Assembly: GCA_023053685.1 (NCBI GenBank)
Contig: JALIGW010000022.1
Span: 3,549,479 to 3,613,478 of the forward strand
Direction: 5' to 3'
DNA: 64,000 bases
DNA from: Diadophis punctatus similis
Taxonomy: Eukaryota > Chordata > Lepidosauria > Squamata > Dipsadidae
Shown here piece by piece: positions 11,396-32,800 of this stretch. Each line of letters begins with the position of its first letter. Position 1 is the stretch's first letter. The notes below the pieces were generated by a model. That model did not search any database, was not told the origin of the DNA, and worked only from the letters and a program-made list of their open reading frames with translations. A program made the translations under genes and the position numbers.

Positions 11396-11781
11396 CAGGT
11401 AGTCCTCGACTTACGACCACAATTGATCCCAAAATGTATGTTGCCGAGTGAGAAATTCGTTAAGTGAGTTTTGCCCCCTTTTACGACTTTTCTCGCTACA
11501 TTGGTTACATGAATCACTGCAGTTCTTAAATTAGTCACCCGGTTGTTAAGTGAATCTGGTTTCCCCATTGACTTTGCTCGTTGGAAGGAGGCAAAAGGGG
11601 ATCACGTGACCTGGGGACACTGGAACTGTCATAAATGTGAATCAGTTGCCAAGCATCTGAATGTACATCATGTGACCTGGTCGTCACTGTGAAAAACGGT
11701 CATAACGGTCCCTTTTTTTCAGTGCTGTTGTAACTTTGAACGGTCCACTAAGTGTACTGTTATAAGTCGAGGACTACCTGT
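11396..11781. mobile_element. Full-length TA-flanked foldback element (reference copy)
   Basis: 386 bases between TA dinucleotides (11394-11395 and 11782-11783). Termini are CAGGTAGTCCTCGACTTA and its inverse. The TA duplication fits a Tc1/mariner/pogo-type non-autonomous element; no transposase is present. It ends 118 bases before the B3GNT8 coding exon. Confidence 0.75.
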
Positions 11782-11909
11782 ATTAACCCTGGTTTACTGT
11801 TGATCTGGTTGTATGAACCCAGACTCTAACCGTAACGCGAATTTCATTATCTGCCTTTCTTCTCTCTTTGCATGTCGGCTGCTTGTTCTCCACTACCAGG
11901 AGGAGAAAA

Positions 11910-13184
11910 ATGAATATTTCCCGGTGCCTCTCAATCGTCATGGCGTTGCTAACCCTGGTGGCTCTCAAGGCCTACATCGAATGGACGGCCGAGCAGGAGG
12001 AACGATACCCCATATCCCACGCCGTTCGTTGGCAAAGCGACTCCATCACCCCCATCCAGCCCTTCGGGGAAATCTCGCCGTCCTTTGTCTTCCATCGCTT
12101 TAACGCCTCCTTGCGACAATTCCGCCACAGCATCCCACGGGCAAAAGCTTACTGGAACAATAAACAGTACAAAAATTTCCGGGCGTTGGAAGAAGGTTCG
12201 GTGGCCAACGCTTCCTGGAATAAATGCTCCAGTGCTGATGTGGAGGAACTGGCCACTAAGATCAAACAATTCAGCTCGTATCCGGAACTTTATAAGAATT
12301 TCATTCTCTACGGGGATTGCAGGAATTATTCCCTCCTGATCAATGAACCCCGTAAATGTGCCGATACGAAGAACAGCATCTTCCTACTCTTGGCCATCAA
12401 ATCCGTGCCCGCCAATTTTGCCGCCCGCCAAGCCGTGCGGGACACTTGGGGGAAAGAAGGAGAACCCGGCGGGCTGGCCGTCCGCACCGTCTTCTTGCTG
12501 GGCGCGGCTGAAGGGCAGTTCGCACCCCGCCTGCAACACCTGGTCCATTTCGAGAGTCAGAGTTTTGGGGACATTTTGATGTGGGATTTTGAGGACACTT
12601 TCTTCAACCTGACCCTGAAGGACTCCCTCTTCCTGCGCTGGACGCTGGACCATTGTCGGGACGTCCGTTTCATTCTCAAGGGGGACGATGACGTGTTCAT
12701 CAACACCCCGAAAGTCTTGGGGTATCTAAGCTCGGTGGATGCCAACAAGCCCCTCTACACGGGGCAGGTGATGTCCAACGCCTCGCCCTTCCGGGCCCAA
12801 CGAAGTAAATACTATGTGCCAGAATCATTTTACGTGGGGCCGTATCCAGCTTATGCGGGAGGCGGGGGCTACATCTTTTCCGGACCCCTGACCCCGTTGC
12901 TCCTCCTCATTTCTCAGCACGTGGCCTTCTACCCCATCGACGACGTTTACACGGGGCTCTGCTTCCAAGCTCTGGGCATCCCCCCTCAGCCCCACGCCGG
13001 CTTCATGACCTTCGATATCGCCGAGAAGGATCGGGAAGACCCCTGCGTACATAGCCAGCTGCTCTTGGTCCATCGGCGAAGCCCCCAGCAGACCCTCCAT
13101 CTTTGGAAGCAAATCAATGATCCAAATCTCCGATGTGGACCTGAGGCGTTGAACCCCAAACCGGAGAAGCCGCCGGGATTCTGA
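11910..13184 (+). CDS. B3GNT8: B3GNT8-like beta-1,3-N-acetylglucosaminyltransferase
   Basis: A single-exon coding region of 424 residues, family GT31. The acceptor (CCACTACCAG, ending 11899) lies 10 bases before the ATG at 11910, which is followed by a type II signal anchor at about residues 6-23. The start of the protein (LLTLVALKAYIEWT) closely resembles human B3GNT8. The GT31 catalytic domain spans about 155-405: RQAVRDTWG (173-181), the metal-binding DDD (259-261) in KGDDDVF, YAGGGGY (315-321) and DDVYTG (344-349). N-glycosylation sequons occur at N65, N100, N139, N233 and N290. Family members add GlcNAc in beta-1,3 linkage to galactose in the Golgi, extending poly-N-acetyllactosamine on N-glycans; B3GNT8 is known to work with B3GNT2. 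The catalytic domain also resembles B3GNT2, but the neighbouring BCKDHA and the anchor sequence favour B3GNT8. Human B3GNT8 is about 397 residues. No canonical AATAAA was found before the SINE at 13904. Confidence 0.9.
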   Translation: MNISRCLSIVMALLTLVALKAYIEWTAEQEERYPISHAVRWQSDSITPIQPFGEISPSFVFHRFNASLRQFRHSIPRAKAYWNNKQYKNFRALEEGSVANASWNKCSSADVEELATKIKQFSSYPELYKNFILYGDCRNYSLLINEPRKCADTKNSIFLLLAIKSVPANFAARQAVRDTWGKEGEPGGLAVRTVFLLGAAEGQFAPRLQHLVHFESQSFGDILMWDFEDTFFNLTLKDSLFLRWTLDHCRDVRFILKGDDDVFINTPKVLGYLSSVDANKPLYTGQVMSNASPFRAQRSKYYVPESFYVGPYPAYAGGGGYIFSGPLTPLLLLISQHVAFYPIDDVYTGLCFQALGIPPQPHAGFMTFDIAEKDREDPCVHSQLLLVHRRSPQQTLHLWKQINDPNLRCGPEALNPKPEKPPGF

Positions 13185-13903
13185 CCGAACTGGGGAACGG
13201 ATCACGTGGAACTATTCCGTCCTCTGGCTGCAATGAGGAGATGCTCACGCCCAAATCCTATTGGGATGTTTCAGAGGGGACACCCCAACTTTTAGGGTAC
13301 TTTTGAAGGACAGGAGTTGGGGATGGGCACCCACTTTGGGCCTGATCGACGTGGCTGCGATCGGCCTCTTCTGAAATTCCTGTTCTTTGTTTCCCTTTCT
13401 GGAGATATTCCGGTGGAAGGCAGAGCCGTACCAACAGTCCAGGAAGCGCCATTTACAGATCTAAGAACCGTCCTTATTTTTCCACCAGGCTGGTCGGAAA
13501 AGGGCCACAGCATCCACCTGGCCTTAGCTGAGAATGCCAGGCCTTCAAGCTTTGCTTCCCCCGCCTGATGCCCTCCCAATAGGCCTTCAACAACTGGATT
13601 TCTAAGAGGAACCTTCCTCCACATCTGGAGGCAACTTAGAGTCTTGGAAGAGAAACTGGAAGAGAAACTCCTGGCTAGCTGGCCCAACCTGCCTGGATTG
13701 CAGAGAGTGAAGTATTGTCCACAAGTGTTTTTATTTTTTTTTCTTTGGGGCCCGAACCTTTGGGGGGGGGTCAATCCCCCTCCCACAGCTGGATGAATCA
13801 AGCAGCTGAGACACAAAGCCGATTCTAAATAACCATGGAGTGTTTCAACGTGGGTGGAAGAAAAATGGAAATAAGGCCCTCTAGAATTATGATCATAAGT
13901 GAT
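13185..13903 (+). other. B3GNT8: B3GNT8 3' flank, probable 3' UTR
   Basis: About 700 bases without recognised repeats between the B3GNT8 stop and the first SINE. I see no canonical poly(A) signal in it. Reading frames here show no family resemblance. Confidence 0.4.
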
Positions 13904-14120
13904 GATAGCCGTGGTGGCGAAGTGGCGAGAATGAAGCATTACAGGCTAACTCTGCCGACTGCCAGCAGTTCGATCCTGACCGGCTCAAGGTTGACTCAGC
14001 CTTCCATCCTTCCGAGGTCGGTCAAATGAGGACCCAGATTGTTGGGGGCAAGAGGCTCTGTAAACCGCTTAGAGAGGGGCTGTAAAGCACTATGAAGCGG
14101 TATATAAGACTATTGCTCTT
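13904..14120 (+). mobile_element. SINE-A copy
   Basis: Head AGCCGTGGTGGCGAAGTGG, body GGACCCAGATTGTTGGGGGC, 3' end GCGGTATATAAG. Near full-length. Confidence 0.75.
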
Positions 14121-14152
14121 CCTTTTCTCCCTTTCTCCCTCCCTCCCTCCCA

Positions 14153-14297
14153 TGATGTGCAGTGGTTAGAATGCAGTATTGCAGGCTACCTTTGCCCACT
14201 GCCAGGAGTTCGATCCTGACCGGCTCAAGGTTGACTCAGCCTTCCGTCCTTCCGAGGTCGGTCAAATGAGGACCCAGATTGTTGGGGGCAAGATACT
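14153..14297 (+). mobile_element. SINE-A, 3'-truncated
   Basis: Contains GCAGTGGTTAGAATGCAGTA to ATTGTTGGGGGCAAG; the 3' tail is missing. Confidence 0.65.
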
Positions 14298-14577
14298 ATT
14301 GGTAAATGTAATTTGGACCCTCAGATAGTTTTGGTGCCCGATAGGATCACCTTCTCTGTCCCACCGATCCTTAAGCCTTTTGACTCATTGACTGTTTGTG
14401 TATTTCATCTCTAGAATAATTCCTTGTTCATGCACTTTAGATGTCCAGACCCATATTATCCTTCACCTGTCAAAGAGCTTCATGTAATGTTCAGGTTCTG
14501 CAAGTCTAAGAAGCTAAAATAGGAAGGGGGAGAATCTGTACATTGGTCAGAAAACTTTGACACCTCTCAAAAGTAGT

Positions 14578-15010
14578 AGGAGCCGAGGTGGCGCAGTGGT
14601 TAAAAGCAGCACTGCATCCTATTTCAGCCGACTGCTAGTTCAGCAGTTCAGCTGTTCAAATCTCACCAGGTTCAAGGTTGACTCAGCCTTCCATCCTTTA
14701 CAGCCCTCTCTAAGCGGTTTACAGAGTTCAGCCTATTTCCCCCAACAATCTGGATCCTCATTTTACCCACCTCGGAAGGATGGAAGGCTGAGTCAACCTT
14801 GAGCCGGTGAGATTTGAACGGCTGAACTGCTGAACTAGCAGTCAGCTGGAGTAGCCTGCAGTAGCTGCATTTAACCACTGCGCCACCTCGGCTCTTGATG
14901 AGCCTGGCCCTAGGAAATCCTCTTTTTAGTTGACTCTGCAAACCGCTTAGAGAGGGCTTCAGAAGCACTGTGAAGCGGCATATAAGTCTAAGGGCTATGG
15001 CTATTGCCGA
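14578..15010. mobile_element. SINE-A interrupted by an inverted SINE-A
   Basis: A plus-strand head and body (14578-14699) meet a minus-strand copy (14700-14896, ending GCCACCTCGGCTC). The plus-strand 3' part (CAAACCGCTTAGAGAGGGC, CGGCATATAAG) follows at 14935-15010. The best reading is an inverted nested insertion. Confidence 0.6.
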
Positions 15011-15220
15011 TGGTTTAAAGAGGGCTCAGTTACTTTTGACTTGACAAAATTTGGAGGGGGGAAATGGGATTTCCCCAACCTCTCCTGCCCACGTTGTTAA
15101 CGTCCTGCTGTAATAAAAATGTGACTCGGGTACCATTGGTCTTGGAGAACGTCAACTGACGATTTGTGAACAAGTGTTTGGGGAAAACGTTGGGCTCGGA
15201 TCCTTCAAAGCAGCAGATTA

Positions 15221-15609
15221 CAGGTAGTCCTCAACTTACGGCCACCATTGAAAATTTCCGTTGCTAAGTGACACATCTGAGTTTCCCTCCTTTTACGATT
15301 TTCCTTGCCACTAAGTGAATCTTAGTGAATCAAGGCAATGGTTAAGTTAGTAACCTGGTGGTTAAGTGAATCTGGCTTCCCCATTGACTTTGCCTGTCGG
15401 AAGGTCGCAAAAGGGGATCACGTGACCCCAGGACGCTCCAACTGTCATAAATATGAGTCAGTTGCCAAGAATCTTGGTTTTGATCACGTGACCACAGAGA
15501 TACTGCAACAAACAGTCCTAAGTGTAAAAAACGGTGTTATGTCACTTTTTTCAATGCCGTTATAATTTGGAACGGTCACTAAATGAACTGTTAAGTCGAG
15601 GACTATCTG
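15221..15609. mobile_element. TA-flanked foldback element
   Basis: CAGGTAGTCCTCAACTTACG to GTCGAGGACTATCTG with TA on both sides (15219-15220 and 15610-15611). Confidence 0.75.
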
Positions 15610-15787
15610 TATTTCCTGCAGAGCATCTCTAGTAAAAGCTCGAGATTTTTGACAAGCAGCCAGGAAAACTACGCTAAAACACACACACACACAACATGCT
15701 AGGAAGAACATTTTGATACGTCGCGGGGCAGATGGTGCCTCTCAACAGGTATTCACACACAGGCACCGTTGGCCAAAAAAAACAATA

Positions 15788-15793
15788 TTTATT
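15788..15793 (-). promoter_or_regulatory. BCKDHA: Probable BCKDHA poly(A) signal
   Basis: AATAAA on the minus strand, followed by a GT-rich downstream stretch. It implies a 3' UTR of about 1.67 kb (17455 to about 15770). That interval is unusually free of transposons compared with its surroundings, which supports its being exonic. Confidence 0.5.
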
Positions 15794-17455
15794 GATTTTC
15801 CAACTTGCCCCATATGTGCAATTAGATAGGATGGCATCCCCCCGTTATTCCCTTCAACCCACAATAATAATTATTTTCAGTTGTAACAGCTTTTGAGTAA
15901 GAGGAACAGAACAGCGTGGATTCCACTTCAGGAAGGCACTAGGGGGAAAAAATATGCACCAAACAGCCACAAAGAGACATTCGAACTCGGATCCCTGCGT
16001 CTCGTTCTCACAAACCTATTCAATTCTAAAACCACCCTGTGCATAATTTTCCGGCCTCCCCCACTTTGCTCGGAGTCATTCCCCTCCCAAAGAAAATCCA
16101 CAAACATTAATCCTTGGCAACCATTTTCTCGGTAAGACGCCGATCTCCGTGCCTATCATGTCTCTTTCCATGGTGGCACACGGAAGGAGGGGCACCTCAC
16201 TTCAAGCCTTCGCCCTCCCCCCTCTACGGATTTTCCTAAAGAGATATTCCCCTCCGGAGAGCAATCGGACAAACGTAACCCCTTCCGCAGCGGGACGCTG
16301 AGGGGACACCCGATTTGCTAGCTGAACTTGGGCTGCGCAGCGAGGAAGGTGTGAACATGTCAAAACCCAGAAAGGCTCTCTAATCTAGAAAGCAGCAAGT
16401 TTAAGGCAACTGCAGTCCATCCCCCCTGGAGCTGGGAGATATTTCTGTGCTTTTAAAGAAGGTATCTGCGGCTTTTTCTAACTTTTTGTGCAAAAAAATA
16501 AAATAACCCTAGCCGGATCATATGAGACTATTCTATCATTGAATGTTAATTTCTAAAGCTCGGTGCCCACCACCCTCCTGTAAAAATCCCTAACCACAGT
16601 TACTACTGTTAGACCCTCTGATAGTGACAAAGCAATAGCTACAAGGAAGAAACTCCACTTTGCTTTAAAAATTAGGGAAAAATGAACTTTTCTTAAAGGC
16701 CCGTGAACACAGATTGGAGTAACAATCAAAAATTGACAGCTAGGGTGACGAGGGCCAGTCTGAATCATAAAAAGACGAATATGTTGCTCAAGAAAGTGAG
16801 TGCCAGGCGATGCCCCAATACCAGACTATATCTCTGACCCCAAATAGTGCCAGCCCAGCTCCAAGAAACCAGAAGGAGAGGAAGCGTCACTTGATCCAGA
16901 AACCAAATTCAAGGCGAAGTCTTCGAAGCTCAAAGCGGGCCGAAAGGACACCCCCCACCCCACCCCATTCTAAATTAAATGCTTGACAGTGTTAGAATGA
17001 AGTAGTGATAGCCCCCGGGCATGTACATACAGTAAATGCATCTAGCAATGCATTAAACCTCCTTTTAACTGTGGGGTCCCAAATCCCCACTTAAGTCTCT
17101 TGCCCCACCGAGCCCCTGAATGGGGGTCTCTCTCTCTCTTCTTTTTGGCTGGCCTTTAAAAGGGGAAAAAAAAAGAAAAATGAAAGGCAGTTGAACGACA
17201 GAAAGCAGAGCGGTCCTTTCTTAAGAAAAACTCGGCGGGATCCAGAGTTTACTCGGACCGAAAGTGAAAATGAAGGATGGATGGATGGAAAGCCGGGTGG
17301 GTATCCCCACAACAAAAGAAGAGAGGTTTTTTGGGGTGAGCAGGGTGGGTGCTGGAGATGCCAACAGGCCCCTCTGGCACCCTGGAGGGGGCACGCCGGC
17401 CCTCGGGGTTGGGGAGGAAAGGGGACGTGAGGAGGGCGTCCCGCTAGGCCGAGAT

Positions 17456-28093
<10,638 letters not shown>

Positions 28094-28499
28094 CTTGCCG
28101 GAGAGGCGGAGAGCCAGCAAGCCGCGCCCGGGAACGGGCGGAGCGGAGTGCCCGGCCATCCACCCGCCTCCTCCGCCTCCTCCTCCTCCGTCCTGGGCAG
28201 AGCAGGGGCGCCTCGCAGCCTCTCCGGGAGCCCCGCTCGGGATGGATGAGTGGGGGCAATTGTGCCAGGCTCCTGGAGGGCGCCCGGTTGGAGGAGAAGG
28301 GAACTCGGGGCTGGGGGGGGGCGTTTATTGGAGGTTTACGCTTTAGGTGATGGGCGAGGATGATGGGCATGGAATCTTGCAAAGCTTCGTCCCCCCCTTC
28401 GCCCCTCTGCAAATCTCCCACCAATCTGCAAGAGAGAGAGGCAGATATGGGGGGGGGGAAGGAAGGGATGGATGGATGATGAAGAAATGGATATAGAGA

Positions 28500-28770
28500 A
28501 AGAGGGAGGGGTGGATAAAGGAAAGATTGATAGATGATAGATATAGATTAGATAGAAAGATTAGATATAGAGATTAGACAGACAGGCAGGCAGACAGATA
28601 AATGATAGACAGAGATTATATAGAAAAATTAGAGATATATAGAGATATAGACATTAGACAGATGATATGGAGATTAATTAGATAGAAAGCTAGATGATAG
28701 ATAGACAGACAGACAGATAGATGGATGGATGGATGGATGGATGGATGGATGGATGGATGGATGATAGAGA
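28500..28770 (+). repeat. GATA/GACA/GGAT microsatellite
   Basis: Interleaved GATA, CAGA and GGAT repeats with a (GGAT)n block at 28720-28760, between the BCKDHA and EXOSC5 promoters. Confidence 0.85.
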
Positions 28771-28841
28771 AATGGATATAGAGAAATAGGGAGGGAGAGA
28801 TAAAGGAAAGATTGATAGATGATAGAGACAGATGATAGACT

Positions 28842-29287
28842 AGAATAGAATAGAATGGAATAGAATAGAATAGGGAATAGAATGGAATAGAAAATAGAAT
28901 AGAATAGAATATAGAATGGAATGGAATGGAATAGAATAGAATAGAATGGAATAGAATAGAATGGAATAGAATAAAATAGAATAGGGAATAGAATGGAATA
29001 GAAAATAGAATAGAATAGAATAGAATAGGGAATAGAATGGAATAGAAAATAGAATAGAATAGAATAGAATGGAATAGAAAAAAGAATAGAATAGAATGGA
29101 ATGGAATAGAAAATAGAATAGAATAAAATAGAATAGGGAATAGAATGGAATAGAAAATAGAATAGAATAGAATAGGGAATAGAATGGAATAGAAAATAGA
29201 ATAGAATGGAATAGAATGGAATAGAAAAAAGAATAGAATAGAATAGAATGGAATGGAATAGAAAAAAGAATAGAATAGAATAGAATT
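28842..29287 (-). repeat. (AATAG)n pentanucleotide array
   Basis: About 445 bases of GAATA with recurrent GGGAATAGAATGGAATAGAA phrases. It is continuous with the inverted LINE 3' end that starts at 29283. Confidence 0.9.
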
Positions 29288-29480
29288 CTTTATTGGCCAA
29301 GAGTGATTGGACACACAAGGAATTTATCTTTGGTGCATAGGCTCTCAGTATACATAAAAGAAAAGATGGATAGATAGATTGAATAATAGGAATAGATGTA
29401 ACTGTTACATTTTCGGCCCAGAGTCTTCTGGAATAGAAGCTCTCATAAACTGAATAAAAAAACATAAATCGCAAACGGGC
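29283..29480 (-). mobile_element. L3/CR1-like LINE 3' end (Snake1-like)
   Basis: Read on the minus strand it ends TCCAATCACTCTTGGCCAAT then AAAGAATTC and runs into the pentamer array, as at 10640-10940. It lies between two divergent promoters. Confidence 0.65.
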
Positions 29481-29539
29481 GGGGACTTGTTTGTGCATTT
29501 TGCATCCCAAAATGTGCAAAAGCCACGAAGGGCTGCCTA

Positions 29540-29800
29540 GGGCTCTGGGAGGCGGGCACTAAAGGGCGCGGGGGCGTGGCGTTGCGCCCAACCGCCAATC
29601 AGCCGTCCCTGCGCCAGGCTCGGAAAAAGCCCCGGATGCGGAAGTGCTACGAATAGACCACGTGGGCAGCATGGAGCTCGAGCAGCGGCGCTTCGACTCC
29701 GGCGATCTGCCTTCTTTGCGCCGGATGGTGTGCGAGCAAGGGCCGATCTCCCGTCCCGACGGCTCCGTCTCTTGGATGCAGGGTGCGCAGCGCGGCTTGC
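29540..29800 (+). promoter_or_regulatory. EXOSC5: EXOSC5 CpG-island promoter
   Basis: A CpG-rich region directly upstream of the EXOSC5 start codon. It contains a CCAAT box (29595-29599), an ETS/GABP-like GCGGAAGTG (29638-29646) and an E-box CACGTG (29659-29664), with no TATA box: a typical housekeeping arrangement. BCKDHA lies divergently upstream, about 1.6 kb between start codons. Confidence 0.55.
29671..29782 (+). CDS. EXOSC5: EXOSC5 exon 1
   Basis: Residues 1-37 plus one base of G38. The donor is CAGG followed by [26 protein letters not shown] aligns with human [20 protein letters not shown]. Confidence 0.93.
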
Positions 29801-32800
29801 TGTCCTCCCTCCTAGCTGCCCCTCCCTCCATCCCACCTCTTGATCTCCTCGTGGTGTTTTTTCCGGGATTTTTTTTTGTAAGGGGCGGGATCACCTCTAA
29901 TTAGGCGCCTTCGGGATATGCTGGACTCCAACTCCCATTCTCGCACGTCTGTGCCGGTCAGGCAGGATGGGAACCGAACCAGGGGCATCGCGAGCTTTCC
30001 TGCAATAATTCCTTTAATTCCAGAAAAAAACGTAAAGTTCAATTCCTCCGCTGGGGTGGGGGGCACTAGTGGTGCTCAGAGGCATGTTGTGGTCGGATAT
30101 GTGTCATGGCTGATCTCTTTCCCTGGTATTAAAAGATGGTTTAAACCGGGGCTCTCCAACCGTGGCCACTTTTAAGACTTGTAGACTTCAACTCCCAGAA
30201 TTCCCTAGCCAGCATAGTCCATAAGTCTTAAAAGAGGCCAAAGTTGGAGACCCCTGGTTTAAAAGAGTCCCCCCCCCTAAACGTGACCATTTTAGAAGGT
30301 GTGTGGACTACAACTCCCAAGGTTATTCTCAATACACACACCCTTTTTTAAAGATTATGGAGGATTGCCAAAGTTGTCCTTTCGATAACTGTCCCAAAGG
30401 TGCTTTTCCAAGAGGCAACTGGACTTTCTGGTTTTTCTTTGAAGACGTTTCGCTTCTCATCCAAGAAGCTTCTTCAGTTCTGCCTGGATGGTGGGGAATG
30501 GAAGGATTCCAGTCAGAGCTGAAGAAGCTTCTTGGATGAGAAGCGAAACGTCTTCAAGGAAAAACCAGAAAGTCCAGTTGCCTCTTGATAAAGCACCTTT
30601 GGGACAACCACGACCTGGATGACTTGAGAATCTCCATAGAACTTTGAATAACTGTTTTGCTACATCCTCCCCACCAGCATTATTAGTAATTCAACATATT
30701 TGTGCTGCAGTCGGGTGTCCCACCCAAAAGGGGGATTTAGAGTAGAGAAATTTCTGTAATTCTATCATTTTCTATAATTCAGCTGAAAGTAGCATGCTTA
30801 GAACCTTCCTTTTTTTGGATTCTTTCCAGGGGATACCTCCGTGTTAGTTGGGGTCTACGGACCCACAGAAGTGAAGGTCAGCAAGGAAATCTACGATAAA
30901 GCGACTCTGGAGGTGCTGCTAAGACCGAAAGTGGGCCTGCCAGGTGAGGGGACCCTGTGTTAGAGATCACCCCAAAGGGTGGGTTCTTTGAAGGAGCTTT
31001 TTGCCTGCTAAATGCTGGTTGTACAATATGTATGTATGTATGTATTTGTATCCTTGCCTTTATTACTTTTGCAAAAAACTCAAGGTGATGAACATATCCA
31101 ACATGCCTTCCTCCTGTTTTCCCCACAACACCAACCCTGTGAGGAAGGTTGGGCTGAGAAAGAGAGTAATTGGCCCAAAGTCACCCAGTCGTCTTTCATG
31201 CCTAAAGCGGGACTAGAACTCACCGTCTTCTGGTGATTGACCCAAAGTCACCCAGTTGGCTTTCATGCCTAAGGCGGGACTAGAACTCACCGTCTCCTGC
31301 TTCACTTACCATTGGGGCTGCTGTGTGTATATTCTCGTGTGTGTGTTCACTGAAATGAATTTGTATAGATTTTGAAATTCGCACGCTCAGGCTCTTTTCT
31401 TAGTTTATCCTTGATAAGCACATTAGAAAGACAAGCATGTTATTCCTTTAACTAAGTCACGTGGGTTATCTGTTTAATAACCACCGGGCATTTTAGACCA
31501 TAATTCCAGATTCCATTGCAGTCGTAAGTCAAGGACTAACTGTAATTTAGGTTGGCTTCCCAGGAGGGATGGATATGCAAGTCCAGGGAAGGTGTAACAT
31601 AACGGTGAGCCCCCAACATGAGCTGCAGTGGCGCAGTGGTTAGAGTGCAGTACTGCAGGCTACTTCTGCTGCCTGCCGGCTGCCTGCAATTTGGCAGTTT
31701 GAATCTCACCAGGCTCAAGCTTGACTCAGCCTTCCATCCTTCCGAGGTGGGTAAAATGAGGACCCAGATTGTTGGGTGCAAGAGGCTATCTCTGTAAACC
31801 AACCTTCCTGCCTTCCTTTCTTCCCTCCCTCCCTCCCTCCCTCCTTCCTTCCTTCCTTCCTTCCTTCCTTCCTTCCTTCCTTCCTTCCTTCCTTCCTTCC
31901 TTCCTTCCTTCCTTCCTTCCTTCCTTCCTTCCTTCCTTCCTTCCTGTTAGAATGCAGTATTGCAGGCTAATTCTGTCAATTGCCAGCAGTTCGATTCTGA
32001 CTGGCTCAAGGTTGACTCAGCCTTCCATCCTTCTGAGGTGGGTCAAACGAGGACCCAGATTGTTGGGGACAAGATGCTGACTCTGTAAACCGCTTAGAGC
32101 AGTGTTTCCCAACCTTGACAACTTGAAGATGTCTGGACTTCAACTCCCAGAATTCCCCAGCCAGCATTCGCTGGCTGGGGAATTCTGGGAGTTGAAGTCC
32201 AGACATCTTCAAGTTGCCAAGGTTGGGAAACACTGGCTTAGAGAGAGCTGTAAAGTACTGTGAAGCAGTATATAAGTCTTCAGTGCTACTGCTGTTGCTA
32301 CACTTGTGTATTGTCGGAGCGTGGCCGCTGTGTCCAGCTCTTCCTTTGATTTAAATCCTTGGGCACCCTCACCGTTTTCCCCACACTTCTTGAAGGGAGC
32401 ACGATCCAAAGGTGAAGTGATCTGTTATCTCCATAACCAAGCAGGCCATCTGGAATCCCAGCAATAATGCCATCTGGTATTCTGTTCCCTCTGCCAGGAG
32501 CTGACAAAAGAATATTGTTGGCAAGAGGAGAGAGGAAACAAACAAACAAAAAATATTCCCTTCCCCAAGACCCTTTTCAATGCTGACGGAGCCTCTGGAG
32601 AAACTGCCTTCGCTCGAAATTGTGCAGTTGTGGCATTGAAAAGCAAACAGATTTATTTCCTTTGTAGGGGAACGAGAAAAGCCCTTCTGAAAGATTTTAT
32701 GAACCCATTGGATCACAGAAAATTACGGTAGAAGCAGAGAGCTTGCTTGGGAAGGTGTGAGCGACTTGGGGCCTTCTGCACTTAGAGATACAGGTAGTCC

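Larger units (their letters stand above)
31615..32300 (+). mobile_element. SINE-A copies split by a CCTT array and a hAT element
   Basis: First copy 31615-31805, then (TTCC)n 31813-31945, then a second copy 31948-32099 that resumes at 32236-32295 (AGCAGTATATAAG) after the hAT element. Confidence 0.7.

Noticed and set aside
28616..29519. Ile/Phe/Leu/Tyr-rich frames of up to 281 codons
   Set aside because: Translations of the AATAG array and LINE tail; hydrophobicity is not evidence of a membrane protein here.
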